Assembly: GCA_030295235.1 (NCBI GenBank) | Contig: AP026167.1 | Coordinates: 186,001 to 250,000, forward strand | Length of the DNA stretch: 64,000 nucleotides | Source of the DNA: Fistulifera solaris | Taxonomy: Eukaryota; Bacillariophyta; Bacillariophyceae; Naviculales; Stauroneidaceae | Direction: 5' to 3' | In this document: positions 1 to 10,619 of the stretch, one piece after another | Numbering within the stretch: the first letter of the stretch is position 1 | Layout: every line of letters begins with the position of its first letter | Made by a program: the position numbers and the translations under genes | The notes under the pieces: model-generated | What the model was told of the DNA's origin: nothing | Databases searched by the model: none | What the model saw: only the letters and a program-made list of their open reading frames with translations

Positions 1-4
1 TGTC

Positions 5-2093
5 ATGGGAGAAACAAGCAGTGGCAAAAGCACCGTTTTAAGTCAATTGAGCGGCATTGAACTTCCGACGGATCATACTTTGACGACGAAAATACCAACT
101 TTGATCCAATTGCGACACGATTTCGTGTGTCAGGCTCGCATTCAACTCATTCCGTGGAACCATCACTCCAGAAAGCACAATTACCAACATTCCGATAACA
201 GAGAAGAACAACATCATCACAAAGTAACTCTCGGCGGCAGGAACAATGGCACGAGATTCCCTTACAAATACGTCCACGTACAAGGGCTGGTAACAGAGAA
301 AGGCGATGCCACCATTCGCTCCGATTGGTGGGTGAGTGTTGCTATTCAAGGACCTCACGTATCGCACCCCTTCACCTTGGTGGATCTACCAGGTCTCATA
401 CAAAACAGCCCCGAGCATCCAGATATACCACAACAAGTACAAGCATTGTGGAAATCGATTCAACACGAGCGTAGTATTTTGTTAGCGGTCCATCCCTCGA
501 CATCAGATTTTCACAATGCTGCCGTTTGGGCGTCGCCGTCGTCCGACTTTATCATTATACCCGTGTTGACGAAACCCGATTTGATTGATCCAGGGCGAGT
601 CGGCGGTCGTCAACTTGTTGACAGGTCAACATCCCTTGCCATTGAAGGGGTTTCACCTCATCAAAGGGAGAGGGCAGGCAGCGTTGGATCAATCAATTGA
701 GCAAGCGTTACAAGAGGAAGAACGCTTTTTCCAACAGCAAGAACCTTGGAGATCCATCACCGATACAACATGCTTGGGTACAATCCATTTGAGAGAGAAA
801 TTAAGTCGCATGCAGCTAGATTTATGGCGGCGTTGCCAAGTATTGTCAATGAGATTCGCCGTAAACGGGTAGAGGCATCCCGGGTCATGGAGCAGTTCCA
901 GCCGATCCAAGATCGTCGTTGGTATTTTCAGGAACAATCACAAAGTCTTCTGGCCAAGCTGCAAGCTTCGATCCAAGGAAGGTCTTTGTATTCGGCTGGA
1001 GCGCGACTGCATCAAGCCTGCACCAAATACGCCGATTCAATTTGTCAAGGTTCCTTGTATACGGTGCGATCGGTTGTAGAAGGAGCACATGTATTGGTGA
1101 CGACACCACGAGGGGTGGTACCCGGTGGAGTGGTGCACATAGACAAGCAGTTCTGTTGTGTAGATTTTATTCATGAAGATGATTCTTCATCAGAAGCGCT
1201 GTTTGATCGGGTTGGTATTTCCATTCAGGATCACAAAGTGGAGGTTGACGATGTTTGGTTGGAAGGATCGAAAGTATACATTGCCCGGCGGTGTCTGTGA
1301 TTCGTTGAAGAAAATTCCATTCCATTGTGTTCGCACCGACCCTTCATGGCTCAAGGAAAAAATTGCCGAAACCCGTGCCGATGAGTTGGCTTGTTTTCTT
1401 AATGTTGACATATTCAAAGGCTGCCGTGGCAGATTTTGTCGAAGCCGATTGGCGACCACCATGTGACAAGTTACTACAAATCACGGAAGATGTCGCGCGA
1501 AAAGCAGTGAGTGAATCCATTCATAACACATTGGACGAACGATACCCCCTGCTCCAGTCGCTTTTGGAGAGACACTGTCGCTACCATAGTAAGATCTTTA
1601 ATGGAGCATGCTCAAGAGCAAGTCGATATGCATCTAGCTGCAGAAAAACAGCCTTACACGCTAGATTTGTTGCTGCTGGAAAACATTGCTGAAGCACGTC
1701 ATCGAAGTTTACGACGTGAATTGGAGATTGCTTTTCGACTGGACCAAGAAGGCGGAGTGTATGACACACAAGCCATTCAGGCTATCATGGACGACGTTTT
1801 TGAGCGACAAAAGCAAAAAACTTTTGAAGACCATACAGCGGAATAAATGGAGATTATTTTAGAAAGCTATGGCAAGATTGCCACGCGTCGCGTACTCGAT
1901 CGGTCGCCCATGATATGTTGGGAAGTTCTGCGATCGCTTACTCCCGCCATTCAGGAATCGTTTTGGAGCGTGAGTGAGGAGGAATTGATTGAGTGCACGC
2001 AGGATCAGGAAGACACGAGAACAAAATACATCACTGCGCTGAGAAGAGTTTGAAGAAATGGGAAAAGCGTTGAACATCTTCGATTCATTGTAG
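5..2093 (+). pseudogene. Dynamin-like GTPase, frame-disrupted, 5' end outside window
   Basis: A dynamin-superfamily large GTPase, a family that assembles on membranes and uses GTP to pinch or remodel them. The window opens inside the gene. The P-loop GETSSGKST is at bases 8-34, DLPG (G3) near 383-394 and TKPD (G4) near 569-580. The stalk follows, with WLKEKIAETRADEL near 1350-1390 and an FLNVDIFK segment typical of the family. The GTPase effector domain lies at about 1850-2093 (ESYGKIATRRVLDRSPM, then EEFEEMGKALNIF and a stop). The reading frame changes near 600, 815, 1290, 1420, 1575 and 2040, and a stop lies at 1844-1846. Several of the shifts sit in short homopolymers, so some may be assembly errors. 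The density is higher than in any housekeeping gene here, which favours a decaying copy. Family is clear; functional state is uncertain. Confidence 0.75.
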
Positions 2094-3092
2094 CTAGTAT
2101 CATGCATAAAGCCAGCTCCTAAACCGTAGCATAAGCGTTCATGCGAGAGCGTATAGATGATGCGCTCAGGTACTAATACAAAGGTCGCTCAGTCGTCTGC
2201 TTCAATCCTTTTTGAGCTTTGATGATTTGTCAGGAACAGTCCGTACTTGTAAAGCAGATTATAAGGAGTTGGGTACTACCGCCAAACAGTAAAATTTCTC
2301 TAGCATGCGACACGGAAAGACCACTCTGACAATATCTGATCTTATCAATAAAGATTTGATCTCGAAACAACTTGTGAAGATAGAGCCTGTCTCCACTTTC
2401 TTCTGACATCATTTATTTATTGACGTATTGTGGCATCCAAAACACACGCGCTCAATTCAAGAACAATATCCTCAAATTGTAATTTATAAAGTGCTGTTGC
2501 TTGCTGAGACTGCTAATCGCGTTCACCGCATGTATGCACGCTGGACCGAACAACCGTTGTGGGACTGATTGTCGAATGGGAGAAAGAACGCCAAATTGTT
2601 GGGCCGCAGACCTTGCGCTCCGAACACCCACCGAAATATTGGGTGCTCCTCTCACTTAGCCCTTTATCTTCTTTGCAACGAAATGAAAATCAATTAACAT
2701 GCCCATTGTACAAATGCTCAATTGTAACTTTTCAACATTAACATCATGCATGCATAATAGTGCGACCATAGTGTGACCGGTTTTGCTCATATCGGCTAAG
2801 ATGTCTTATTACCTGGGAAGGGCGTTAAAATTCTGCCTCCCAGTACAAGATTGTACGTAGCGTCTACGACGAGGCAGAATTTTAACGCCGTTCTAGGTAG
2901 TGTGTCCTGCGGTGTTTTACAGTAAAAACGGAAAAAAGAGAAACGGTGCGATGCGGTGAGGTACTCTTTCCGCACGGTCCCTATGTCGTCCGTCAGCAGC
3001 AGCGCCGCAGCAGCAGCAAAAATTTCACAAACCTTGATGTTGCTGACTTGAGACTTACTATTGCCTATTGTGTCAATCAATTGTGACATCAA
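2094..3092. other. Intergenic region with a foldback and family-B upstream sequence
   Basis: No convincing gene. A short open stretch around 2480-2560 reads like protein on the plus strand but matches nothing I recognise and is interrupted. The region holds the inverted repeat at 2821-2889. From about 2985 the GCAGCAGC-rich stretch followed by TTGCTGA resembles the leader of the other family-B genes. Confidence 0.5.
2821..2889. repeat. Perfect 19-bp inverted repeat (foldback)
   Basis: The arm GGCGTTAAAATTCTGCCTC at 2821-2839 is the exact reverse complement of 2871-2889, with a 31-base spacer. The spacer itself contains a small palindrome, GTACAAGATTGTAC. The similarity continues imperfectly outward (TACCTGGGAA on the left, complement TACCTAGAAC on the right). 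It could be a tiny MITE-like foldback or a transcribed hairpin. No target-site duplication is obvious. Confidence 0.8.
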
Positions 3093-4266
3093 ATGCGAAT
3101 CACAAACATTTCATCATCTTCTCAAACCCTTCGGAGACGCTGGAATTGCGGTTTTCAAGCGAGTGCGAGCGAATCTGCGTCACCGCAGGTTGCCTGCGTC
3201 TTACAAGTTCCCTATCGATTCGACGAAAGTGCATGAAGAAAAGGACAATTTGCTGTTTGTTTCCGATGTGGCGATGGAAATTGACCAGAATGACTGCACT
3301 GACGAGTTGCGCGCTTGGGTCTTCGCCCGATTGAGGACATGCCAACGCTTGAAGAAATGCGGTTATGGGCCGAGATCAGCGAAGGACTTGGACCAGAGGA
3401 AGCTCTTGCCGTGCGTTCTTGCAGTGTTAGCGTCTCGTCCTGGCGATGCGCGTAATGCGCTCGAATGTTTTGTTGTCATGCAAACGCCGTCGTCGCCGTC
3501 GTCGTCGTATCAGCATTGCTTGTGGATTGGGGGTGCTGTGAAGAAGCTCGTCAAGCCAGCTTCCAATAAGCGCCGGCGAACGACGAGCGTGGAGCCTCAG
3601 CAGTCTGTGCCCCCTCCATTCCCAGCTGACATCAAAAACGATGCCTTTGATATATTCGTTGCAAGTAATCTGTGTGTTGTTTCAAGCCTGCTGACGAAGA
3701 TATTTACTAGTTGTCTGACGAAATGTTGTCTTGGGTGCATGTGAACGGGGGGACAGTGCTTCCAGCTGTGGCAGTGTCGACCAGTGCACTTGCTTATGAC
3801 AATTCGAATCATCGTCGTTGCCATTGGCGTCCTCATCCATTCGCGAGTGATCGTTGTTCTCGTGTCAGCTTTGCCCCAGAGATTGTGTCTTCTGTCATCG
3901 AGATTCCCAGTCATCATTCGTTGACGGATGAAGAGAAGCAATGCCTGTACTATGACGTGAAAACATTGGAGTTGATGAAAGAGCGGGGCCGCTTGGAGCG
4001 CAGATTCGATCGCAGCGTTCGTCAGCGTTGAAAATTCGTTGGATGAAAATAATTTCTTCCGAAATCATCTTGGAGAGTCGGTCCATCCAGCACATTTCCG
4101 TTCTTACGTGGACGACGATCTTCCACACCTTTCTCGTGATACCATTATTCCCGGATACTCTTCGTTCGATAAGTACATGCGAGATGTGTACCAGTACGAA
4201 CATGTGTTTGCCATGCTCGTGCGGAAGAAGCGCTTCCGGGTAAAGAAGTCGAAAAATGGTAGTTGA
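3093..4266 (+). pseudogene. Family B member B0: unnamed diatom-type protein, divergent copy
   Basis: Function unknown. I start it at the ATGCGA at 3093 because the three other members here start MR after a similar leader. The recognisable core runs from about 3840 to 4266. It starts with RVSFAPEIVSSVIEIPSHHS and SLTDEEK, then a YYDVKTLEL segment, then DENNFFRNHLGESVHPAHF, SYVDDDLPHLS and a C-terminal block ending KKRFRVKKSK. The same order is seen in the copies at 16.5, 22.7 and 30.6 kb. The N-terminal half (3093-3700) is poorly conserved and open in a different frame. One shift lies near 4010 inside the core. The basic C-terminus could be a nuclear signal. This is the most diverged of the four copies. 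An intron in the middle cannot be excluded. Confidence 0.55.
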
Positions 4267-5059
4267 GTCGCTTTCGTGAATCGTCGTTGAATTATGTAGC
4301 TCATTTTATTTCGTTCAAAACCTTTGATAATGTAGAATATTAAAAGTTTGGTGTCTGAAAAATCGATATCCCTTTTGGCGTACAATTTGTTCTCCTACTA
4401 GATTGGTCTACGGGTTCCCTGTTAGTGTCGGCTTGCATCTACTGCGTACCTCAGGACCAAACAACCAAACTGCATCGTTTTTAGATATTAGTAACACAAT
4501 ATTGACTAGTACATAGCACAGCACTTAAGTTTCATTTTCGTCTATCGTGACCTCTTGACTTCTTGAGGAAGGTTTTCATTTGATTTTCCCACATCGATCT
4601 TCAGTGAGGCAAATGGAGAATAATAAACTAATTTGTAATTGTCACAGGATCACTGATTCATTAAGAGTTCTTAGCAAGACTGACCAAAGCCGATCCTAGT
4701 TTTCGCTTTTTCTTTTTCTTTTCATGTCAAATTGTCATTATTTTGTTGAAGCGGGATGTTTTGAACAAAGACCGTTTTTGTCAGTACGACGTCCGATTGA
4801 CTTTCCACTACTCCGTCGTGCTCACTGCGTGAGAGTGAGATACAATACCATCGAAATGGACGGTCGACCGTCGACCGTCGACCGTCATCCAAAGAGACAT
4901 CGCAAAAAATAACACGCAGTGCGTTCGTACCGTTGAGAAACAACAACGTTGCATTGGCTCTTTTGCTTTTATCAATCCTAGAGTAAAGCTCGGTTCTGAT
5001 AATTGCTTTTGCTATTCCACTAGTTCTAGAGAATTGTAAGTTTTAGCTGGAAAGCCGAA
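4267..5059. other. Intergenic region upstream of SEC24
   Basis: No gene seen. A 7-bp unit GTCGACC is repeated three times at about 4864-4884, giving overlapping GTCGAC palindromes about 180 bases before the SEC24 start. It may be a promoter element or a simple tandem repeat. The rest is AT-rich without clear signals. Confidence 0.45.
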
Positions 5060-8000
5060 ATGTCAAACTTTCCGCCGCCCCCGGGTCAACGCTTTGTTCC
5101 GCCTCCCGGCGGACGGTTTCAACCTCCTCCTGCTGTAGGAGGTACGGCTGCTCCTCCTCCTCCCTTTCAAGCTCCGGGAACGACGCAACTGAATTCGGCA
5201 ATGGGAAGCATGTCGTTGCAATCAGGGCAAAGGTTCGCTCCACCGCCACCGCCGGGTCAAATAGGTGCACCCGGGTAAGTCATTCCCAGGCGTTTGTGTC
5301 TTGATGTGTCGCCCAGAGACATGTTATTCGTGCCATTTATCAATTTAGTACTTTTTTCTGACCTTTTATTTTCTCTACGTTCGTGACTTTTTCTTAGAGG
5401 TGCTCCTCCTGCTCCAGGCAAAACCTTTCGCCCTCCGGGGTCGTTCGGGCCTCCTGGTGGTGCTGTGCCCCAGCCTGGTTTTCAACCTCCTCCCGCCGTT
5501 GAGGTATCACATCCACCACAGCCTGCCGTCTTCCAAGCTCCCCCCTGGAGGAGGCGGTGTTGCTCCTCCGGGAAGCCAAATTTTTCAGCCGGCCGCACCT
5601 CGTCCTGGGCCCCAGATGATGTCCGCACCTCCGGCTGCCGTACCGCAACCGGCTCCCTCGCACTTTTATCAACAGGCACCGGCTGGATCAGCAGCTCCCG
5701 GAATGATGCCGGGAGCTCTGCCGAGTGCCGCACCGGTTAATGAAAATGTCGATTACAATATTCAGATTCCAGATCGCATTTTTCGATTGGCGTGCACAAA
5801 GCTACCGCAATCGGCCAATCAAGCGACGGCTTGCAAAGCACCGCTGGGTGGTATTCTTCGACCTTTGGCTCCCTTGGCTTCAGATGAGGAAGAAGTAGCT
5901 ACCGTGGTGCCGGGACGGCCGGGATTGTGCGATGTAAGCGCTGTCGTACGTACATCAATGCATTCGTCAGCTGGTCCGAACATGGTCGAAAGTGGCGTTG
6001 TAACATTTGCGGCCAAGTCAATGACTGTCCTTCGGCATACTTTTGTCACTTGGATGAACAAGGACTGCGCCGGGATCGCTTGGAACGACCCGAGTTGTCC
6101 AAAGCCATTGTGGAGTACGTGGCTCCGGCCGAATACATGGTGCGACCCCCGCAGGAACCTTCCTACTTCTTTGTCCTTGATGTCAGTGCGACTGCGGTGC
6201 GCAGCGGTATGTTGGCAGCTGCCGCTCAGGGAATCAAAGCGAGTCTGGACGATCTACCGGGGCTTGGTCGGACCAAGGTGGCATTTGTTACATTCGACAG
6301 CTCGGTTCATTACTACAACTTGGCCCCAGATCTATCCAGTCCGCAGATGTTGGTCGTTTCGGACTTGAAGAATCTTTTCGTTCCGTTGCCAGAACACTTA
6401 TTGGTCAATTTGCGGGAATCACGTGCCATGGTGGATACCTTTTGGATAATTTGCCCGATATGTTTGCTGCCAACCCTGTCGTATCGCAGTCTTGTCTAGG
6501 ATCGGCGCTAAAAGCTGCATATACTGTGATGAAAGATGTCGGTGGCAAAATGTGCGTCTTTCAATCGATTCTACCCAATATGGGAGACGGTAGCTTGAAA
6601 CCACGCGAACAGCCCGCCTTGATGGGAACACCCAACGAAGTCAAAGTTCTTCGTCCAGAAAACACATGGTACAAAGACACCGCCATTGAGTTTAGCCGGA
6701 ACCAGATTTCGGTAGACATGTATTTGTTTCCGTATCAGTACATGGATTTGGCATCCTTGGGTGATTTACCGAAGTACACCGCGGGTACTCTTCACTCGTA
6801 TCCGTCGTTCAATTTAGAACGTGATGGTCAGCGTTTTGAAGAGCAGTTGAACAAGAACCTCACCCAAACAACTGCCTTTGAGGCTGTGATGCGTATTCGC
6901 TGTACCAAGGGAATGAAGATTACCAATTTCTACGGAAACTTCTTCATTCGTGGACAAGATCTGATGGCACTGCCCAATTGTAATACGGATTCGGTTTATG
7001 CATTCGACTTGGCGCATGATGATCAAAACTTGCTACAGAGCTTTGTGACTGTTCAAGCGGCGCTTTTGTACACGAGTTCTGTCGGTGAACGTCGAATTCG
7101 CGTAATGACTCAAGCCCTTCCCGTCACTTCGTCAACCTCGGATGTTATTGCATCTATTGATTGCGATGCTTGTTCGGCGCTGATGGCTAAGCAGGCCCTT
7201 GATTTTTCGCTCAAGACAGGCCTGGATCAAGCACGCATGCGAATGCAACAAGTCTGCGTGGAAGTGATTCGTTCTGCCAAGGGAGGGGATAAACGCATGG
7301 TTTCTGGTTACGCTGTGCCTCCGGCGGATCAAAGCGGCGGAGGAGCAGGAGAGGACAAATCCATTCCGGATAATTTGCAATTGCTCCCCCTTTACACTCT
7401 TGCAATGATGAAGAATGTTGCGTTTCGTGGCGGAACTGATGTGCATCCGGATGAGAGAATTCAGGCGCATCATTTGTTGAACGCCATGTACGTCAACGAC
7501 TCGAAACACTATGTGTATCCTCGGATGTTTGAGATCCACAATATGGGCCAGTCGTCGGGTCTTCCTAGCGAAGACTCCGTGAACGAAAGCGACGAGGACA
7601 GAACGGCTGGACGCAACCGAATTCTGCTACCCCCTGTAGCCAATCTTAGCGTAGAAAGGTTGACCAGTGATGGCGTCTTTTTGCTTGACAACGGCGTTGA
7701 AATGTATCTCTGGGTTGGACGGACGGCCGATATGAATGTGATCGGATCTTTGTTTGGTGTCCACTCATTAGACGATGTTGATCCTCAGCAGGTAAGCAAA
7801 ACTTACGTCGTCTTGTTTCTCTTTGACATTTTGAGACTAAATTTGATTGTATTTTCTCGCATCAGGTCAAGGTGTTGACGAGTGGTGACTCGTTCGCAAC
7901 TCGATTCGGTGCCGTCGTGCACGCATTACGTGATGATGTTGCCGATCCCTACACTGTCAGTGCAAAAATAAATATTGTAAAAGAGGGGGACGCTTTCTGG

Positions 8001-8755
8001 GAAGGGCGCTTCTTTTGGTTTATGGTCGAAGACCGTGCATCGTTCCAAGGAGGTACCCACAGTTATTTAGAGTTCATGGACTTTGTTCACAACCCCGGCG
8101 CGTCTGCTGGAGCTCGTTTACCTGCTGCTGGTCCACCAGGCCCAATGCCTGGTCCACCAGGACGACCGGGGCCACCAGGGGCACCAGGAAGTTTTCCTCC
8201 CTCGCAAGCCATGCCTCCACCTCAGCCGGGAAGACCCATGGCACCCCCTATGGGTGCGGGTGGCATGGCCGCACCGCCGCCACCAACGCAGGACCTCCAC
8301 CGCCACAATACGGAATGCCGCCCCCACAACCGCCGCAGCGTGGCATGCAGCCACCGCCGCCACCACAACATGTGTCCGGTCCACCTCCGCCACAGCACGG
8401 CATGCAACCCCCACCGCCACAGCAACATTCAAGCGGTCCACCTCCGCCACCACACGGCAAACAGCCACCACCACTCCAGCAACAGACAACTGGCCCACCT
8501 CCGCCACCACACGGAATGCAACCCCCGCCGCAACAGCCATTGTCCATGCCTCCACCTCACTCGGCTCCGCCCGCATTTCCTTCACAGCTTGGACCACAAG
8601 GACAGATTGGAGGACCTCCACGACCGGGACCGCCAAGTGCTGCATCTGGAGGCTACGCAATGCCGCCACCTCCTGGTCGAGCTGTTCTCCATCATGGGTT
8701 GCCTCCTCAGCGTAACGCCATGCCTCCTCCGCCACCACCTCCGCCAGGTCGATAA
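5060..8755 (+). CDS. SEC24: COPII coat subunit Sec24
   Basis: Cargo-binding subunit of the inner COPII coat that, with Sec23 and Sar1, forms ER-exit vesicles. Exons are 5060-5274, 5398-7791 and 7866-8755 with GT-AG introns. The N-terminus is Pro/Gly-rich. A zinc finger (CKRCRTYINAF, then CNICGQVNDCP) begins near 5930. The trunk (YFFVLDVSATAVRSGMLAAA), beta-sandwich, helical and gelsolin-like domains follow, ending with FWFMVEDRASFQGGTHSYLE near 8080. After this normal end comes an unusual tail of about 215 residues made of GPPPPPHGMQPPP-type repeats. Single-base length changes at 5540-5545 (C run), 5930, 6440-6443 (T run) and about 8285 break the frame. Allowing for them the coding length is a whole number of codons (about 1166), so I treat them as assembly errors in a live gene. 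Confidence 0.93.
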
Positions 8756-8850
8756 AGACGAATTATGAACTACTAATGGAAAACCGGGATGATTACTTTT
8801 AATTTTCACACATCTTTAACTAATCTGTGGTGATGTAAGCTGTAAACCAT

Positions 8851-10125
8851 TTAACTAAACTCGTGTGTTTTAATCGCAATAGGCTCCAAGCCATCCTTGT
8901 CGTACAGAATATCCATCGGACTTCCATCTCTGTCAAGGCTCTTTCGACCTGCCTCCAGTATAGCTGTACCCTGCAATGTCGTGTGAACAGTGGCGAGCGA
9001 ACCATCGTCGAAATCCGAAGGTTGTGCCTTTCCAGCATTGACAGCAGCGCAAGCATCAATAAAATTTTCAAAGCTTTTAACTCCGTAACTCGATTGCCCC
9101 GAGAACATTCCATTGGTGGGCGTATACTTCATGAATAGCGGGTTCACAGATGCAAAACCACCCTCATCGGTCGACACGGTACATCCACGATGTGCCTGAT
9201 CCACATTGATCTCACCTTTAGATCCCATATAAAAGAAGCGTTGTTGCGAGTGAACATCACTTTTCGGGGCCACCCATGAGGATGTATAGACTGCACAACC
9301 GAGCGCACCGCTTTGCCGATTTTCCCACTGCACCGTCAACGTGATCGAATCTTCGGTGGGCATTCCTTTCGAGTGGGCGATACCCGTAGAAGCGGTAGCC
9401 GTGACCCGAACGGGACGTGCAATGCCGGACAAAGTCCACTCCGACCAATCAATGTGATGGGAATTTAGATAATACGAAATATCTGACGATTTTCCCGCCC
9501 ACGCTTTGAACGTTTCCAGCTGATGTTTCGGCTGAGACATGTACGCGTACATGTACTGAAAATCTCCCAACGATGTTCGAGCTCGATCGCGGGCATCCGC
9601 GTAGAAAGGATCCAAGCGTTTGTGAACCTCGACCGCCACCAAAACATTCTTGGCTTTTGCTGCCTCGCAGAGAAAGCGTGATGGTGTTGGAGATTCTGCA
9701 CGATAGGTTTCGTCACCATGACATGCATGCCGTGCTGAATACACTCCATGGCGATATCGTAATGAGTATCGTCCGGAGTAAATATGACCGCGACATCTCC
9801 TGCTTGGAACGAAGCCACGGCTGTTTTGTATGCCTCTGGAGCAATTTCATCATCGCGGGGGAAACGTGTCACAGGCCAAATCACCCATTCCTTTATAGAC
9901 ATCTCCAATACAACGTTGCATATGCTGACGAATACCCGGAAACTTTGTTCCATTGACACCACACATGCCGATGCGATCTACTTTTTGGCGGCGGCGCATG
10001 TCGAACATGGTCAACGCGACAACTCCGGCCCCTTTGTCACTGTCGGCGGCCTTGCCTCCAACGTAACCGGTTGTGTACTCGCCAGTACCTACCATTAATA
10101 CGTTCACTTTTCCATGTGTTGTCAT
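8851..10125 (-). CDS. Gfo/Idh/MocA-family oxidoreductase, D-galacturonate reductase-like
   Basis: NAD(P)-dependent sugar or sugar-acid oxidoreductase. The N-terminal Rossmann motif [16 protein letters not shown] follows the ATG at 10125. [20 protein letters not shown] and VMVTKP form the usual cofactor-domain end, then [17 protein letters not shown]. The substrate domain contains [20 protein letters not shown] and [11 protein letters not shown], a pattern I associate with eukaryotic galacturonate-reductase-like members. Substrate is inferred from resemblance only. Two single-base length changes (G run 9857-9861; A run near 9673) break the frame but cancel; total length gives about 424 residues. 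It converges on SEC24 (96 bases between stops) and is divergent from AP-1 gamma. Confidence 0.85.
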
Positions 10126-10619
10126 TCTATACAAAGATGAAGAGAGGAAGGCGTCAAGATATTATAGTTGAAAGAAAACAAGTCGTAAACGACAAGTACT
10201 ACTACTAATAATCATCATCATCATCCCATCGCGATCATAAAAAGAAAAAAAATCCAAAATCATCCGATCTTGGAGACGGACGACGGGCGTTCCAGTGACG
10301 GACACATGACCGACGGACGCCATATACTTAAACAATGTAAACCGGTCTGTAAGACTACTCTGTAAGATAGAGTGAGGTCATGCGATGACCGCCGCCCGCA
10401 ACGGTCGCAGCGGATGCCGAGTGCCGAGAACGAGCCACGCGACGATGGCTTTTGTTATTGTTGCGGTCCGCATCAAGCGTTTTTTATTTGCAATACAATA
10501 GCTGGTATCGGAGACGCGAGTCGTGCGGCATTCGTTGCAGCAGCAGATACTAGAGAACGAATTTGTAGTCGCGTCATTTTTGTCGCATTAGATTGTAGTG
10601 AAGAGATACCCTCGTCATC
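10126..10619. promoter_or_regulatory. Divergent promoter region between oxidoreductase and AP-1 gamma
   Basis: About 490 bases separate two divergent start codons, so both promoters should lie here. I see a short ATC repeat near 10208-10225 and an A-rich tract, but no motif I can name. Confidence 0.4.

Noticed and set aside
8118-8738. Long minus-strand open frames opposite the SEC24 tail
   Set aside because: They are shadows of the CCN/CAR-rich repeat coding; composition is extreme and no start context or domain supports them.
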